Shown here in pieces: positions 1-9,510 of a stretch of 61,328 bases of DNA. How positions within the stretch are numbered: position 1 is the stretch's first letter; the number at the start of each line of letters is the position of its first letter. Below the pieces are notes generated by a model. That model was given only the letters and a program-made list of their open reading frames with translations, searched no databases and had not been told where the DNA came from. The translations under genes and the position numbers were made by a program. The DNA comes from Furfurilactobacillus siliginis (GTDB taxonomy: Bacteria; Bacillota; Bacilli; Lactobacillales; Lactobacillaceae): contig NZ_JQCB01000002.1 in the NCBI RefSeq assembly GCF_001437435.1, forward strand, positions 47,095-108,422, read 5' to 3'.

Positions 1-16
1 GAAACTCATAAAACAA

Positions 17-58
17 CAATAGGTCTGGGACATAACTAATTATGTCTCAGACCTATTG
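17..58. terminator. Long hairpin, probable terminator of the upstream gene
   Basis: A 19-base arm (17-35) pairs with 40-58 across a 4-base loop with one G-T pair. A short T-rich stretch follows. The inner half has the GGACATAA/TTATGTC core shared with hairpins near 6.8, 26.4 and 37.3 kb. The gene it serves lies left of the window. Confidence 0.6.
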
Positions 59-207
59 TTTTGGAATTTAAACGAACAGACTGTGAACAGATATTCAAAA
101 ACGGCACCTGTATTCAGTGGACCCACGGAAAAACTGGTTGGCTTTTGTCACAGGCGATTTGATTTCTAGATTGCTTTTGCTTTCCGCGTTAATCCGCCGT
201 TTAGGTG

Positions 208-216
208 TGGTAAAAT
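208..216 (+). promoter_or_regulatory. Extended -10 promoter candidate for folD operon
   Basis: TGGTAAAAT is an extended -10 (TGn plus TAAAAT) 37 bases before the folD start. No good -35 is visible at the right spacing, which is tolerated in extended -10 promoters. Similar TGG-TA elements precede priA and ylxM here. Confidence 0.4.
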
Positions 217-252
217 TTGCAGTATAAGTTTGTTTACAAGGGGGAGTTGTCA

Positions 253-1119
253 ATGACTGCAACAGTAATCGATGGTCGCGCGGTGGCAAAAGAAATTAAC
301 GCTGTAACGGCGACACAAACAGCTGCGTTGACCAGCCAAGGTGTGATTCCAGGGCTGGCAGTAATTATGGTTGGTGACGATCCTGCCAGTGCCATTTATG
401 TACGCAATAAGGAGCGTCGTGCAGGCAAGCTGCAGTTTAACTCAGTGGTTAAACGTTTACCGGAAACGGCGACCCAGGTGGAGGTCCTTGACTTAGTGCG
501 CCATTATAATCAGGATCCGGCGATTCATGGCATCTTAGTGCAGTCACCGTTGCCTGCACATTTAAATGAGGAAGAGGTCGTTATGACCATCGCACCGCAA
601 AAGGACGTCGATGGCTTGCACCCTAAAAACCTCGGCCAATTATTTGCCAACGTGGGTCATCAGTATCCAGTTGCCTGCACGCCTAAAGGTATCATGACGT
701 TACTTGATCGATACGATGTGCCTTTAGCTGGTAAGCAAGTGGTGATGGTTGGTCGTAGTCGATTAGTTGGTAAGCCACTGGTCGCCCTTATGAACAATGC
801 CGATGCTACGGTTACGTTGGCTCATCGACACACACATCATTTAGCTGAATTGACGAAAACCGCTGATGTTTTGGTAGTTGCTGTTGGACAGGCCAACTTA
901 ATTACGGCGGACATGGTTAAGCCAGGTGCAACCGTCATTGATGTTGGTATGAATCGGTTAGCTGATGGCACTTTAACCGGCGATGTGGCTGCCGAGGTTG
1001 CTAACGTTGCTGGTGCAATAACCCCAGTCCCTGGTGGTGTGGGGCCAATGACCATTGCAACGTTGATGCAACAAACCGTTCAATTGGCAGCGTGGCAGAC
1101 AGGCAAACAGGTGCAGTAA
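253..1119 (+). CDS. folD: Bifunctional methylenetetrahydrofolate dehydrogenase/cyclohydrolase
   Basis: FolD interconverts 5,10-methylene-THF, 5,10-methenyl-THF and 10-formyl-THF in the cytosol, feeding purine synthesis and Met-tRNA formylation. The 288-residue product has the usual family length. Visible motifs are the catalytic Y49xxxK53, the GILVQSPLPAHLN block near residue 95, a Rossmann segment with GRSRLVGKP near 163, and the C-terminal PVPGGVGPMT. The ATG at 253 is chosen because a strong GGGGGAG site lies 6-12 bases upstream and the protein then begins as FolD normally does. It heads the folD-xseA-xseB-ispA-tlyA-argR-recN cluster typical of Firmicutes; fmt, a user of its product, lies at 16.2 kb. 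Confidence 0.97.
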   Translation: MTATVIDGRAVAKEINAVTATQTAALTSQGVIPGLAVIMVGDDPASAIYVRNKERRAGKLQFNSVVKRLPETATQVEVLDLVRHYNQDPAIHGILVQSPLPAHLNEEEVVMTIAPQKDVDGLHPKNLGQLFANVGHQYPVACTPKGIMTLLDRYDVPLAGKQVVMVGRSRLVGKPLVALMNNADATVTLAHRHTHHLAELTKTADVLVVAVGQANLITADMVKPGATVIDVGMNRLADGTLTGDVAAEVANVAGAITPVPGGVGPMTIATLMQQTVQLAAWQTGKQVQ

Positions 1120-1121
1120 AC

Positions 1122-2489
1122 ATGGCAACTCATGATGATTATTTAACGGTTAGCACGTTAACCCAGTATTTAAAGCGAAAATTTGACGCTGATCCATATT
1201 TAGGACGTGTGTATTTAACCGGTGAAATTTCTAACTTTCGCCCGCGTCCCAACGCACACCAGTACTTTAGTTTGAAAGATGACCATGCCAAAATCAGCGC
1301 GATTATGTTTAAATCAGCCTTTGCCAAAGTGAAATTTCAGCCTGAAGAAGGCATGAAAGTGCTGGTGACAGGGCGCATTTCCCTATATGAAGCAAGTGGT
1401 AGCTATCAAATTTACGTGGAACGCATGGAGCCAGATGGTGTTGGTGCGTTGTATCAAGCGTATGAGCAGTTAAAACGGAAACTGGCTACCGAAGGGCTAT
1501 TTGATTTACACAAACGCCCATTGGTTAAGTATCCAAAGCGGATTGCAGTGATCACCAGTCCATCTGGTGCAGTTATTCGCGATATCATTACCACGACCAG
1601 ACGACGTTTTCCTATCGCCCAGTTAGTGCTGTTTTCCGCACAAGTGCAGGGAGATTCCGCGGCAGACGAATTAGTGAAACGAATTCAGCAAGTTAATGAA
1701 ATTGGTACCTTTGATACGCTTATCATCGGGCGTGGCGGTGGTTCAATTGAGGACTTATGGCCGTTTAATGAAGAACGTGTTGCGCGGGCGATTGCCGACA
1801 GCGATATTCCCGTCATCTCATCAGTTGGGCATGAAACTGATACAACGATTGCTGACTTGGTGGCGGATGTGCGGGCAGCAACGCCCACAGCAGCTGCAGA
1901 ACTTGCTACACCAGTGTTGAGTGACACCTTATTAGCGCTTACTGATGCACGGAGCCGCTTATTTCAGGCAATGGCCGGGCGAATTACGCTGCAACGTCAA
2001 CGTTTACAGCAATTGCAGCAAGCGTATGTCTTAACGCAACCACAACGGTTATATGAAGGGTACACGCAACGATTGGCAAACCTGACGGAGCAGTTAATCA
2101 ATGCGCAGCGTAAGATTATTGCGACTAATCAGCAGCAATTTATTGGTATTTCCGCCAAGTTATCGGCCCACTTATTGACGGTTCGAACACAGCATTTAAC
2201 CGAACAGGTGACCACTTTAAATGAACGACTGGTGGCCGGTAAAGAAGGTTATCTGCATCAGCAACGAGAACATGTCAATCAGCTGATCAGTCAGCTGGAT
2301 CTATTAAGTCCGTTAAAGATTATGACACGTGGCTATAGCTATGTAACGGTGGATGACCAAGTGGTTAAGTCAGTGAGTCAATTGGCAGCAAAGCAGGAAG
2401 TCCAGTTACATTTAAGCGATGGTCAAGCAATCGCAGAAATTAAGCAAACAATCATTAATGATGACAACACATCGACAAAGGAGTCCTAG
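1122..2489 (+). CDS. xseA: Exodeoxyribonuclease VII large subunit
   Basis: Catalytic subunit of exonuclease VII, which degrades single-stranded DNA from both ends to oligonucleotides. The 455-residue protein has an N-terminal OB-fold (about 1-110, beginning [16 protein letters not shown]), a central nuclease domain with [16 protein letters not shown], and a Gln-rich coiled-coil C-terminal part that binds XseB. The ATG at 1122 gives the normal N-terminus and has an AGGTG site about 8 bases upstream; an earlier in-frame start would overlap folD. Only 2 bases separate it from folD, so the two are probably co-translated. Confidence 0.96.
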   Translation: MATHDDYLTVSTLTQYLKRKFDADPYLGRVYLTGEISNFRPRPNAHQYFSLKDDHAKISAIMFKSAFAKVKFQPEEGMKVLVTGRISLYEASGSYQIYVERMEPDGVGALYQAYEQLKRKLATEGLFDLHKRPLVKYPKRIAVITSPSGAVIRDIITTTRRRFPIAQLVLFSAQVQGDSAADELVKRIQQVNEIGTFDTLIIGRGGGSIEDLWPFNEERVARAIADSDIPVISSVGHETDTTIADLVADVRAATPTAAAELATPVLSDTLLALTDARSRLFQAMAGRITLQRQRLQQLQQAYVLTQPQRLYEGYTQRLANLTEQLINAQRKIIATNQQQFIGISAKLSAHLLTVRTQHLTEQVTTLNERLVAGKEGYLHQQREHVNQLISQLDLLSPLKIMTRGYSYVTVDDQVVKSVSQLAAKQEVQLHLSDGQAIAEIKQTIINDDNTSTKES

Positions 2490-2493
2490 ACAA

Positions 2494-2745
2494 ATGGCGA
2501 CTGAAGCAAAAGATACCCCTACATTTGAACAAAATTTGACGAATCTACAAGCAATCGTAACGCAATTGGAACAAGGCGATGTGCCACTTGAAACAGCCTT
2601 AACTCAGTTTCAAGCAGGTGTTAAATTAAGTAAACAATTACAGGACACCTTGGATAATGCAGAAAAAACATTAACGAAGATGATGGATGAAAATGGTCAG
2701 GAAGTCGCTTTTGAGACACCGGCTAATGAGGCAAACAATGATTAG
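2494..2745 (+). CDS. xseB: Exodeoxyribonuclease VII small subunit
   Basis: Small helical partner of XseA; several copies coat the coiled-coil stalk of the large subunit. The 83-residue product matches family length and contains the typical [23 protein letters not shown] segment pattern (shown here as two parts: [12 protein letters not shown] and [10 protein letters not shown]) near residues 10-35. The ATG at 2494 has an AAAGGAGT site about 9 bases upstream. The gene begins 4 bases after xseA and overlaps ispA by 8 bases, as in other lactobacilli. Confidence 0.95.
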   Translation: MATEAKDTPTFEQNLTNLQAIVTQLEQGDVPLETALTQFQAGVKLSKQLQDTLDNAEKTLTKMMDENGQEVAFETPANEANND

Positions 2746-3643
2746 TGCACGGCTGCAAACCTTTGAAAAAAAGTATGTGCCACAGATCAATCAGTGTTTA
2801 GACACAGAACTCACTGGGGCAGCTAACCAGCCATTGTTGAACCAAGCGATGCAATACTCTGTTGATGCCGGCGGCAAGCGGCTACGGCCTTTGTTAACAC
2901 TGGCTGTGGTGGAGGCGTTGGGTCAAACGGTCACCCCAGGCCAGTTACAAGTGGCTTGTGCGGTTGAATTGATTCATACGTATTCACTTATTCATGATGA
3001 TTTGCCGGCCATGGATAACGATGATTTGCGGCGTGGCAAACCCACGAATCACAAACAATTTGGCGAGGATATTGCGATTTTAGCCGGGGATGGTCTACAA
3101 ACTTTGGCCTTTGAATGGTTGGCTGACGCGCCAATTCCTGCTGCTATGCGGATTGTACTTGTTAAGCAGTTAGCGGTTGCCGCTGGTCCACGAGGCATGG
3201 TGGCTGGTCAGGTGGAGGATGTATCTACAACTGGAACCAAGATTTCAATGCTTCGGTTGCAGGCCTTACATCGGCGAAAAACCGGTTCACTGATTGCGTA
3301 TGCGGTTGTGGCGGGTGGTGTACTCGCTGGTGCTAATGCTGCTCAACAGCAGCTGTTGCAACAATATGGAGCGGCCTTTGGACTCGCATTCCAGATTTAT
3401 GATGATATTTTAGATGAAACAGCTTCTGCTAGTGAACTGGGGAAGACCCCTGGTAAGGACGATGCCGAAGGTAAGAACACATATCCACGTTTAGTTGGTA
3501 TGGATGCTGCAAAAAAAGCACTGACTGACAGTGTTCAGGTTGCTAAACGTAGTTGTCAGCAGTTAGCACATCTTGATGTTGATGTTACGGTATTAGAGGC
3601 CTTACTCAGCTATTTTGATGGTTCACAGGAGGAACAAAAATAA
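2738..3643 (+). CDS. ispA: Geranylgeranyl/farnesyl diphosphate synthase (polyprenyl synthetase)
   Basis: Condenses isopentenyl diphosphate with allylic diphosphates to make FPP, the precursor of undecaprenyl phosphate and menaquinone-type chains. The 301-residue all-alpha protein has the first Asp-rich motif in [21 protein letters not shown] split as [11 protein letters not shown], followed by RRGKPTNH, and the second motif in YDDILDE near residue 225. It also has the substrate-binding GGKRLRP near 48. The ATG at 2738 overlaps the xseB stop, implying translational coupling. The stop overlaps the tlyA start by one base. Confidence 0.95.
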   Translation: MISARLQTFEKKYVPQINQCLDTELTGAANQPLLNQAMQYSVDAGGKRLRPLLTLAVVEALGQTVTPGQLQVACAVELIHTYSLIHDDLPAMDNDDLRRGKPTNHKQFGEDIAILAGDGLQTLAFEWLADAPIPAAMRIVLVKQLAVAAGPRGMVAGQVEDVSTTGTKISMLRLQALHRRKTGSLIAYAVVAGGVLAGANAAQQQLLQQYGAAFGLAFQIYDDILDETASASELGKTPGKDDAEGKNTYPRLVGMDAAKKALTDSVQVAKRSCQQLAHLDVDVTVLEALLSYFDGSQEEQK

Positions 3644-4470
3644 TGGAAAAGCAACGAGTAGATATTCTTCTTGTGGAACAAGGGCTATTTACGTCTCGTG
3701 AACAGGCCAAACGTGCGGTGATGGCCGGTGAAGTTCTGGGTAAGAATGAAGAACGTTTAGATAAACCAGGTGAACGCATTCCAACGGATACAGAGTTACA
3801 TATTAAAGGTGATCCAATGCCATATGTTAGTCGCGGAGGTTTCAAATTGGCCAAGGCGCTAACGGCTTTTTCCATCAGTGTCGCTGACAAAACGGTCTTA
3901 GACATTGGCTCTTCCACCGGCGGCTTTACCGATGTGATGTTGCAAAATGGCGCACGGCTTTCGTATGCGTTAGATGTCGGCAGTAATCAGCTTGTGTGGC
4001 AATTACGAGAGGATCCGCGCGTTGTCGTAATGGAACACACTAATTTCCGTTATGCTAAATTAGCGGATTTCACTGAGGGACAGCCAACCTTTGCAAGTAT
4101 TGATGTGTCCTTTATTTCATTACATTTAATTTTGCCGAATCTAAAAACGATTTTGGCAGCCGATGGTGATGTGGTGGCGCTTATTAAACCACAATTTGAA
4201 GCTGGGAAAAACAAAGTCGGCAAGCACGGTATCGTCAAAGATCCTGCTGTGCATGAAGCAGTGCTAGATGATATTTTGGAATTTGCAACAATGACAGGTT
4301 ACGATGTGTTGAATTTGGACTACTCGCCAATTAAAGGTGGCCAAGGAAACATCGAGTTTTTGATTCATTTGCGTAACGTAGCTGAACCACGTGTGGGGGT
4401 CATCGCTGAGACTGTTTCAGCAAAGAAAACATTGGCAGCTGCCTATGAACAACTGAATCAGAAGGCCTAG
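3643..4470 (+). CDS. tlyA: TlyA-family rRNA 2'-O-methyltransferase
   Basis: TlyA-family proteins methylate rRNA 2'-hydroxyls using SAM; some members also act as haemolysins in reports. The 275-residue protein has an S4 RNA-binding domain (about 1-65, RVDILLVEQGLF...AKRAVMAGEVL) followed by an FtsJ/RrmJ-like methyltransferase fold. The SAM motif is DIGSSTGGFTD near residue 87, and SFISL and IKPQFEAG follow. The ATG shares a base with the ispA stop and has CAGGAGGAAC 8 bases upstream. In Bacillus this gene (yqxC) sits in the same place. The exact target nucleotide is unknown here. Confidence 0.93.
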   Translation: MEKQRVDILLVEQGLFTSREQAKRAVMAGEVLGKNEERLDKPGERIPTDTELHIKGDPMPYVSRGGFKLAKALTAFSISVADKTVLDIGSSTGGFTDVMLQNGARLSYALDVGSNQLVWQLREDPRVVVMEHTNFRYAKLADFTEGQPTFASIDVSFISLHLILPNLKTILAADGDVVALIKPQFEAGKNKVGKHGIVKDPAVHEAVLDDILEFATMTGYDVLNLDYSPIKGGQGNIEFLIHLRNVAEPRVGVIAETVSAKKTLAAAYEQLNQKA

Positions 4471-4497
4471 TAATAAAGTAGAAAGTGATTAAATGTC

Positions 4498-4953
4498 ATG
4501 AAGAAAAAAGAACGTCAGGCGATCATTCGTCAGGTAATCACCGAAAATTCCGTTCATACACAAACTGATTTGGTCGCTTTGCTTGCTAAGGCAGGTTTGG
4601 ATGTCACGCAAGCAACAGTTTCCCGTGATATTACCGAAATGCAGTTGATCAAGTTACCAGACGAGGATGGGCACACACACTATACATTAACGACTGATCG
4701 GCCAATTGATGGTGAAGGGAAGTTGCAACGCAACCTGCGTGGGAATGTGGAACGCATCGCAGTGAACAATCAGTTTTGTTTGCTGGACGTGTTGCCAGGT
4801 AATGGTCCCGTTATCGGTAGTTTGATTAAGCAAATGCGTTATCCTGAAGTTTTTGGTGTATTGAGTGATGATAGTGCGGTCTTAGTTATTGCAACCACTG
4901 CTGCAGGCGCTGTACAGACACGTGAACGATTAGCGCGGCTAGGTGCAGAATAA
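4498..4953 (+). CDS. argR: Arginine repressor
   Basis: Hexameric transcription factor that senses L-arginine and represses biosynthesis or activates arginine catabolism. The 151-residue protein has a winged-helix DNA-binding N-terminus with TQATVSRDITEM (about 36-47) and a C-terminal oligomerisation and arginine-binding domain with GNGPVIGSLI near 101. No arginine structural gene is in the window, so it acts elsewhere. The ribosome binding site is weak (AGAAAGTGA). The tlyA-argR-recN order is conserved in Firmicutes. Confidence 0.94.
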   Translation: MKKKERQAIIRQVITENSVHTQTDLVALLAKAGLDVTQATVSRDITEMQLIKLPDEDGHTHYTLTTDRPIDGEGKLQRNLRGNVERIAVNNQFCLLDVLPGNGPVIGSLIKQMRYPEVFGVLSDDSAVLVIATTAAGAVQTRERLARLGAE

Positions 4954-4966
4954 ATAGGAGTAGGCA

Positions 4967-6670
4967 ATGCTACAGGAATTATCCATTAAGAATTTTGCGA
5001 TTATTGAAGCATTGAACATTGCGTTTGATGATGGCATGAGCGTTTTAACTGGGGAGACGGGCGCGGGTAAATCCATCATTATTGATGCGGTTGGTTTATT
5101 AGCCGGCGGTAGAGCCTCCAGTGATTTCATTCGTAAAGGCGCACCAAAAGCCACTCTGCAAGGTTTGTTTGTGTTGCCGAGTGATTCGCCAACGTTTGCT
5201 GTTTTAGATGAGCTTGGCATTGAGTATGAAGATCGGCAAGTAGTTGTTGATCGGGAACTGAACAAAAATGGGCATAATATCAGTCGTGTCAATGGCTCGT
5301 TGGTTAATACGACGACCCTCAAGCGCGTGGGTGAGACGATGGTCGACATTCATGGGCAAAACGAACATCAGGAGCTAATGCAGCCAGAAAAGCACCTAGC
5401 ATTGATCGATGCGTATCGCCCTCATGAATTAAGTGCTTTAAAGGCAGATTACCAGGGTGCCTATACCGAATTTCGCCGTTTACAAAAGTTGGTGGTCAAT
5501 AAGCGAGACCATGCACAGGAATGGGCCCAACGGTTAGATATGTTGACTTTCCAAGTCCAGGAAATTGGCGATGCAAATTTGCAGCCAGATGAGGAAGCCA
5601 CCCTAAACACAGAACGAGATCATTTAGCCAATTATCAAAAAATCGTGACCGCGTTAGAAACGAGCCACGAAGCAATTGATGCAGAAGAAACGACTTCCGC
5701 CTTAGATCAGATTGGTGCGGCAATGACAGCTATGCAAGAAATTGCCGATTTGGATCCAGCTTATCAAGACCTAGCTGAAACGATTGCCAATGCTTATTAT
5801 GGGTTACAAGACGCAACCAATGAATTGTCTGGTCAGCTTGCGAATCAAGAATTTGATGAAGGTCGGCTAGACGAAATTGAGGCACGTTTAGAAGTCATTC
5901 ATCAACTGAAGCGTAAATATGGTGAATCTGTGCCGGATATTTTGAGTTATTATGACAAAATCACGGCGGAATTAAATAATATGCAAGGCGATCAAGCTGA
6001 CGATGATGCCTTAGAGACGCAGTTAGCAGACGCTCAGACGCGCGTAGACAGTGCCGGACGTGCTTTAAGTGCGAAGCGGCAATCCTTAGCCGCAGACCTA
6101 GAGGTGGCCGTTCACGAGCAACTGAAGGCCTTGTATATGGATAAAGCAGTGTTTAGTGTTCATTTTGCTAAACCAGCAACGGATGAGTACTTTAGCACCG
6201 GTATTGATGTGGTTGAATTCTATATTCAGACGAACCCAGGTGAAGATCCAAAACCATTAGCAAAGACGGCTTCAGGTGGTGAACTATCACGAATGATGTT
6301 AGCTTTGAAGACAATTTTTTCAGAGACGCAAGGTGTTACCAGCATTATCTTTGATGAAGTTGACACCGGTGTTTCCGGCCGGGTTGCGCAAGCCATCGCT
6401 GAAAAAATCATGGCGATTGGTCGGCATTCACAGGTCCTATGTATTACGCATTTGCCACAGGTAGCAGCCATTGCTGATCATCAGTTCTACATTCAAAAAC
6501 AGATTACTGGCAAACGAACACAGACGACGATCACTAAATTATCGGCTGATACTCGGGTAGCCGAATTGGCCCGCATGTTAGCTGGTACGACGGTGACCAA
6601 GCTTGCGACTGAACACGCATCCGAATTATTGAAATTAGCAGAAGCGCAAAGAGCGGCACAAACAAATTAA
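4967..6670 (+). CDS. recN: DNA repair protein RecN
   Basis: SMC-like ATPase that gathers DNA ends during double-strand break repair. The 567-residue product has an N-terminal ATP-binding half with GETGAGKS near residue 30, a central coiled coil (about 160-370), and a C-terminal half with the ABC signature SGGELSRMM and Walker B IIFDEVDTGVSG. An AGGAG site lies 6 bases before the ATG. It ends the folD-recN operon and is followed by a dispersed repeat plus a terminator hairpin. No LexA box is seen immediately upstream, so it is probably read from the operon promoter. Confidence 0.97.
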   Translation: MLQELSIKNFAIIEALNIAFDDGMSVLTGETGAGKSIIIDAVGLLAGGRASSDFIRKGAPKATLQGLFVLPSDSPTFAVLDELGIEYEDRQVVVDRELNKNGHNISRVNGSLVNTTTLKRVGETMVDIHGQNEHQELMQPEKHLALIDAYRPHELSALKADYQGAYTEFRRLQKLVVNKRDHAQEWAQRLDMLTFQVQEIGDANLQPDEEATLNTERDHLANYQKIVTALETSHEAIDAEETTSALDQIGAAMTAMQEIADLDPAYQDLAETIANAYYGLQDATNELSGQLANQEFDEGRLDEIEARLEVIHQLKRKYGESVPDILSYYDKITAELNNMQGDQADDDALETQLADAQTRVDSAGRALSAKRQSLAADLEVAVHEQLKALYMDKAVFSVHFAKPATDEYFSTGIDVVEFYIQTNPGEDPKPLAKTASGGELSRMMLALKTIFSETQGVTSIIFDEVDTGVSGRVAQAIAEKIMAIGRHSQVLCITHLPQVAAIADHQFYIQKQITGKRTQTTITKLSADTRVAELARMLAGTTVTKLATEHASELLKLAEAQRAAQTN

Positions 6671-6683
6671 GATCGCAAAGACT

Positions 6684-6818
6684 GAGAGTGGGACAAAAGT
6701 CGAGAAGTAGCGAGCAAGACCTAGAACAACCTACCGGATTGGTCTTCAATCCGGTAGGTTGTTCGTCTTCTGCACAGCGAATTGACTTTTGGCGCATGTT
6801 TTCACTATTGAAGCTTAG
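6684..6818 (+). repeat. Dispersed ~135-bp intergenic element, copy 1
   Basis: The element starts GAGAGTGGGACAAAAG and holds a perfect 17-bp stem (6724-6740 with 6748-6764, loop GGTCTTC). An outer pairing joins CAAAAGTC near 6694 with GACTTTTG near 6784. A second copy lies at 37125-37259. The two copies differ in the stem by a compensated C-G to A-T change, which supports a selected structure. It sits between convergent recN and the YolD-like gene and directly abuts a terminator hairpin. Confidence 0.8.
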
Positions 6819-6878
6819 AAAACAAAGACTGGGTCTGTGGACATGATTAATTATGTCCACAAACCCAGTCTTTGTTTT
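6819..6878. terminator. Bidirectional terminator between recN and YolD-like gene
   Basis: A 26-base arm (6819-6844) pairs with 6853-6878 with one mismatch around an 8-base loop. Runs of A and T at the two outer ends suit termination in both directions. The inner core is GGACAT/ATGTCC, as in three other hairpins of this window. Confidence 0.8.
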
Positions 6879-6887
6879 GAGTTTGAA

Positions 6888-7271
6888 TTAAGCTACCATC
6901 ATGCCGTAGCCAACGCTACGAATTTGTTCAGGTAATAGTGTGTAAGTAACACCGGACCCGTGATTTGTAATCGTCAATAAGCCTTGATCATTTCGTAATG
7001 TGCCAGTGACAGTCTCCAAGTGGCGTGCAAACGGATCGCTCGCGTTTAACATAACTGAGATAACTGTGTGGTGGCTAAGTGAGTCATTCAGCAATGAGAT
7101 GATCTTATCTGCTGGCATCTGTGGATGTGTTAGTGTGTCGCCACGTTCAGCCGTGAAGAACCGACGAACTTGTTGCTTTAGCGTCAAGGTTGGCCTAATT
7201 GACAATTGTGGCCGGCGGGTAAACCGACGCTTCATTTGTGGTAGGTAAGTGTTTGGTAATAATTGGTCCAT
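6888..7271 (-). CDS. YolD-like protein, probably SOS-regulated
   Basis: The 127-residue product is not strongly recognisable, but its C-terminal half (about 60-125) fits the YolD-like fold: a small beta-rich domain with VTGTLRNDQGLLTITNHGS and a final LLPEQIRSVGYG. YolD-like genes usually accompany Y-family polymerase (UvrX/UmuC) genes. None is adjacent here. The N-terminus is basic (KRRFTRRPQ). Two LexA-type boxes lie 33 and 62 bases upstream of the start, which supports DNA-damage induction. It is convergent with recN. The family call is an inference; the regulatory link is visible in the sequence. Confidence 0.5.
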   Translation of the reverse strand: MDQLLPNTYLPQMKRRFTRRPQLSIRPTLTLKQQVRRFFTAERGDTLTHPQMPADKIISLLNDSLSHHTVISVMLNASDPFARHLETVTGTLRNDQGLLTITNHGSGVTYTLLPEQIRSVGYGMMVA

Positions 7272-7304
7272 CGTAACCGCCTCCGATAATTCGTTCGTTC
7301 AATA

Positions 7305-7318
7305 CGAACACTCGTTTG
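7305..7318 (-). promoter_or_regulatory. LexA (SOS) box candidate 1
   Basis: CGAACACTCGTTTG matches the Firmicute SOS box CGAACNNNNGTTYG. It lies 33 bases upstream of the leftward YolD-like start. Confidence 0.65.
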
Positions 7319-7333
7319 TTTAAATACAGTATA

Positions 7334-7347
7334 CGAACACCCGTTCC
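7334..7347 (-). promoter_or_regulatory. LexA (SOS) box candidate 2
   Basis: CGAACACCCGTTCC contains a perfect GAAC-N4-GTTC. Its spacing from box 1 (29 bases centre to centre) would let two LexA dimers cover the leftward promoter. Confidence 0.7.
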
Positions 7348-7543
7348 GCAATGCAACCAAAACAGCTCGATTTTTGGCGTTTAATTTAATGAATGCTGTT
7401 ATAGCAACGGTTAGTGCTGGTAAAGAAATTCTTAAGGTGGGCGGATGGTGACGAACGAAAGCACTTGAATTATGGGGTAATAAAGTTCAAAATAGTTGAT
7501 AAATTCTTTTTTAAAGAACACAGCGAAAGGAACGAGACAGTTA

Positions 7544-8185
7544 ATGCCGAAACGGGGAATGTTGATCGTTTTATCCGGGCCTTCAGGGGTCGGTAAAGGA
7601 ACGGTGCGTAAAGCAATGTTTGATCAAGGAGGAACTGATTTTCAGTACTCCATTTCCATGACGACACGCCAACCACGCGATGGCGAGCAAAATGGACAGG
7701 ATTACTTCTTTGTTAGTAAGGAAGAATTCGAACATAAGATTGCCACAGGCGGAATGTTAGAATATGCCAAGTACGTGGATAACTACTACGGTACGCCGCT
7801 GGAATACGTGCAGGACACGTTGGCCTCGGGGAAAGATGTCTTTCTTGAAATTGAGGTTAACGGTGCGATGCAAGTCCGTGAAAAGATGCCCGATGGTGTG
7901 TTCATTTTCTTGACGCCACCAGATTTAATGGCCTTGAAGCAACGTCTGATTGGCCGCGGTACAGAATCAATGGCAATTATCAACGAGCGAATTGCGCAGG
8001 CCGAAAACGAGATCAAGATGATGCGTAATTATGATTATGCAGTCGTCAATGATCAAATCAACTTAGCTGTCGAACGCATTCGCGAAATTATTCGTGCAGA
8101 ACGTTTGCGGGTTCCACGGGTTTACCCAGACTATGCACAAATGTTAGAATCAAAACAGGTTGAAAACGTTAATTCAGAAAATTAG
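7544..8185 (+). CDS. gmk: Guanylate kinase
   Basis: Phosphorylates GMP to GDP with ATP; needed for GTP and (p)ppGpp pools. The 213-residue protein has the P-loop [10 protein letters not shown] near residue 11, the GMP-binding [10 protein letters not shown] and [10 protein letters not shown], and the lid segment RLIGRGTE. The ATG at 7544 is preferred because the product then begins [13 protein letters not shown] as family members do, with a GAAAGGA site upstream. rpoZ follows 13 bases later. A leader of about 270 bases separates it from the divergent YolD-like gene; a possible promoter is TTGAAT near 7467. Confidence 0.96.
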   Translation: MPKRGMLIVLSGPSGVGKGTVRKAMFDQGGTDFQYSISMTTRQPRDGEQNGQDYFFVSKEEFEHKIATGGMLEYAKYVDNYYGTPLEYVQDTLASGKDVFLEIEVNGAMQVREKMPDGVFIFLTPPDLMALKQRLIGRGTESMAIINERIAQAENEIKMMRNYDYAVVNDQINLAVERIREIIRAERLRVPRVYPDYAQMLESKQVENVNSEN

Positions 8186-8198
8186 GGGCGTACACATT

Positions 8199-8435
8199 AT
8201 GATTTTATATCCTTCAGTTGATAAATTATTACAACAGGTTGATTCACGGTACTCATTGATCATGTTGGCATCAAAGCGTGCACATGAATTGGACCAAGGC
8301 GCCCAGGAGTTATTAACTGACTATGATTCAGTTAAAACAGTCGGTAAAGCCCTCGAAGAAATCGAAGCCGGTGAAGTCACCATCGACCCAGATAACGAAG
8401 AAGACTTGGGCTCAAACCGTCCGGTAGCTAAGTAG
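8199..8435 (+). CDS. rpoZ: RNA polymerase omega subunit
   Basis: Small subunit that helps RNA polymerase assembly. The 78-residue product begins [12 protein letters not shown] and has the conserved [16 protein letters not shown] segment near residues 15-30, followed by an acidic tail. The ATG at 8199 is chosen over an upstream in-frame start inside gmk because homologues begin at this point and an AGGGG site precedes it. It is paired with gmk as in most Firmicutes. A terminator follows at 8519. Confidence 0.94.
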   Translation: MILYPSVDKLLQQVDSRYSLIMLASKRAHELDQGAQELLTDYDSVKTVGKALEEIEAGEVTIDPDNEEDLGSNRPVAK

Positions 8436-8518
8436 ACCGCGGAATACCTCGGGCTGATGCCGAGCAATTACCAGAGAAGTGGTCGCTCGTCGTCACAATC
8501 TAAAAGTTAAACAATGTA

Positions 8519-8556
8519 AAGGTTATCGACAAGCGTGTCTCGTCGATAACCTTTTT
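8519..8556 (+). terminator. Terminator after gmk-rpoZ
   Basis: AAGGTTATCGAC (8519-8530) pairs perfectly with 8542-8553 over an 11-base loop, followed by a T run. It lies in the 275-base gap before the HAD gene; nothing else is recognisable there. Confidence 0.85.
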
Positions 8557-8710
8557 ATATGTTTTGAATCGAAGATAGGCACATAAATTGGCGGCGAGCG
8601 GGTTACGTGGCAAAATTGACTTGTTAAGCGTGCGAAAAACCGCAACCATGGTTTTTTTGCCGCAATGCGCTATGCTTAAGGTGTAGCTAATCATTGAGGG
8701 AGTGAAAAAC

Positions 8711-9499
8711 ATGAGTAACGATACGAAAGCCGTTGTGTTTTTTGATTTGGATGGAACGCTGTTTGACGATGATAAACATGTTCTGCCTGAGAGTGTTGCT
8801 GCCATCAAAGAAATGCAACAAAACCATATTTTACCGGTGATTGCGACCGGTCGGAATGTTTTTGAAATTCAATATGTACTGGACGAAACAGGCATTGATT
8901 CTGTGGTGAGTGCCAATGGCTCATACGTTCAATATCAAGGTGAAGAGCTGTTTCAAGAAGCAATCGATACGGCCGTTTTAGAGGCCTTTACAGCATTTGC
9001 CAATGAACAAGGTGACCCGGTGGCCTACTATAATAACCGTGGCTTTGCGCTCACGGAATCGTCTGCAGATGTCGTTAATAACTATCAGACGCTGCGTTTA
9101 GATGTCACCATTGATCCAGAACGGTATTTGAAAGAACCGATTAACTTTATGAACGTATTTAACCGTGACAAAGAAGCATTGTACAACGAACGGTTTGCAG
9201 GTGAATTGACCTTGGTTAGAAACAATCGGGTTTGTTTAGACATTATGAAAAGTGGTGTTACCAAACGTAGTGGGCTGGAACGGTTGCTTAAGGAAGCACG
9301 TTTACAAGATGTGCCAACCTATGCATTTGGTGACCAACTGAATGACCTAGAAATGTTTGCAAGTGTAGACAATGCAATCGTGATGGGGAACGGGAACCCG
9401 AAGGATAAAGAGGTAGCCGACTTTATTACCACCAGTAATACAACTGATGGGATCGTGAATGGGTTGCGTCATTATCATTTAATCGCGAGTAAAAGATGA
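8711..9499 (+). CDS. Cof-type HAD-IIB sugar-phosphate phosphatase
   Basis: A 262-residue cytosolic phosphatase of the haloacid dehalogenase superfamily, IIB subfamily. Visible motifs are the nucleophile motif DLDGTLFDDD near residue 14, motif II VIATGR near 50, and the metal-binding GDQLNDLEM near 212. The Cof group acts on sugar phosphates, flavin or pyridoxal phosphates, so the substrate cannot be assigned. The ATG at 8711 has GAGGGAG about 8 bases upstream; the GTG at 8702 is too close to that site. The PEBP-like gene follows 11 bases later. Confidence 0.85.
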   Translation: MSNDTKAVVFFDLDGTLFDDDKHVLPESVAAIKEMQQNHILPVIATGRNVFEIQYVLDETGIDSVVSANGSYVQYQGEELFQEAIDTAVLEAFTAFANEQGDPVAYYNNRGFALTESSADVVNNYQTLRLDVTIDPERYLKEPINFMNVFNRDKEALYNERFAGELTLVRNNRVCLDIMKSGVTKRSGLERLLKEARLQDVPTYAFGDQLNDLEMFASVDNAIVMGNGNPKDKEVADFITTSNTTDGIVNGLRHYHLIASKR

Positions 9500-9510
9500 G
9501 AGGCATGTAA

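Noticed and set aside
1696-1920. Open frame inside xseA in another frame
   Set aside because: It lies wholly within the well-supported xseA coding region and has no ribosome site or recognisable domain.
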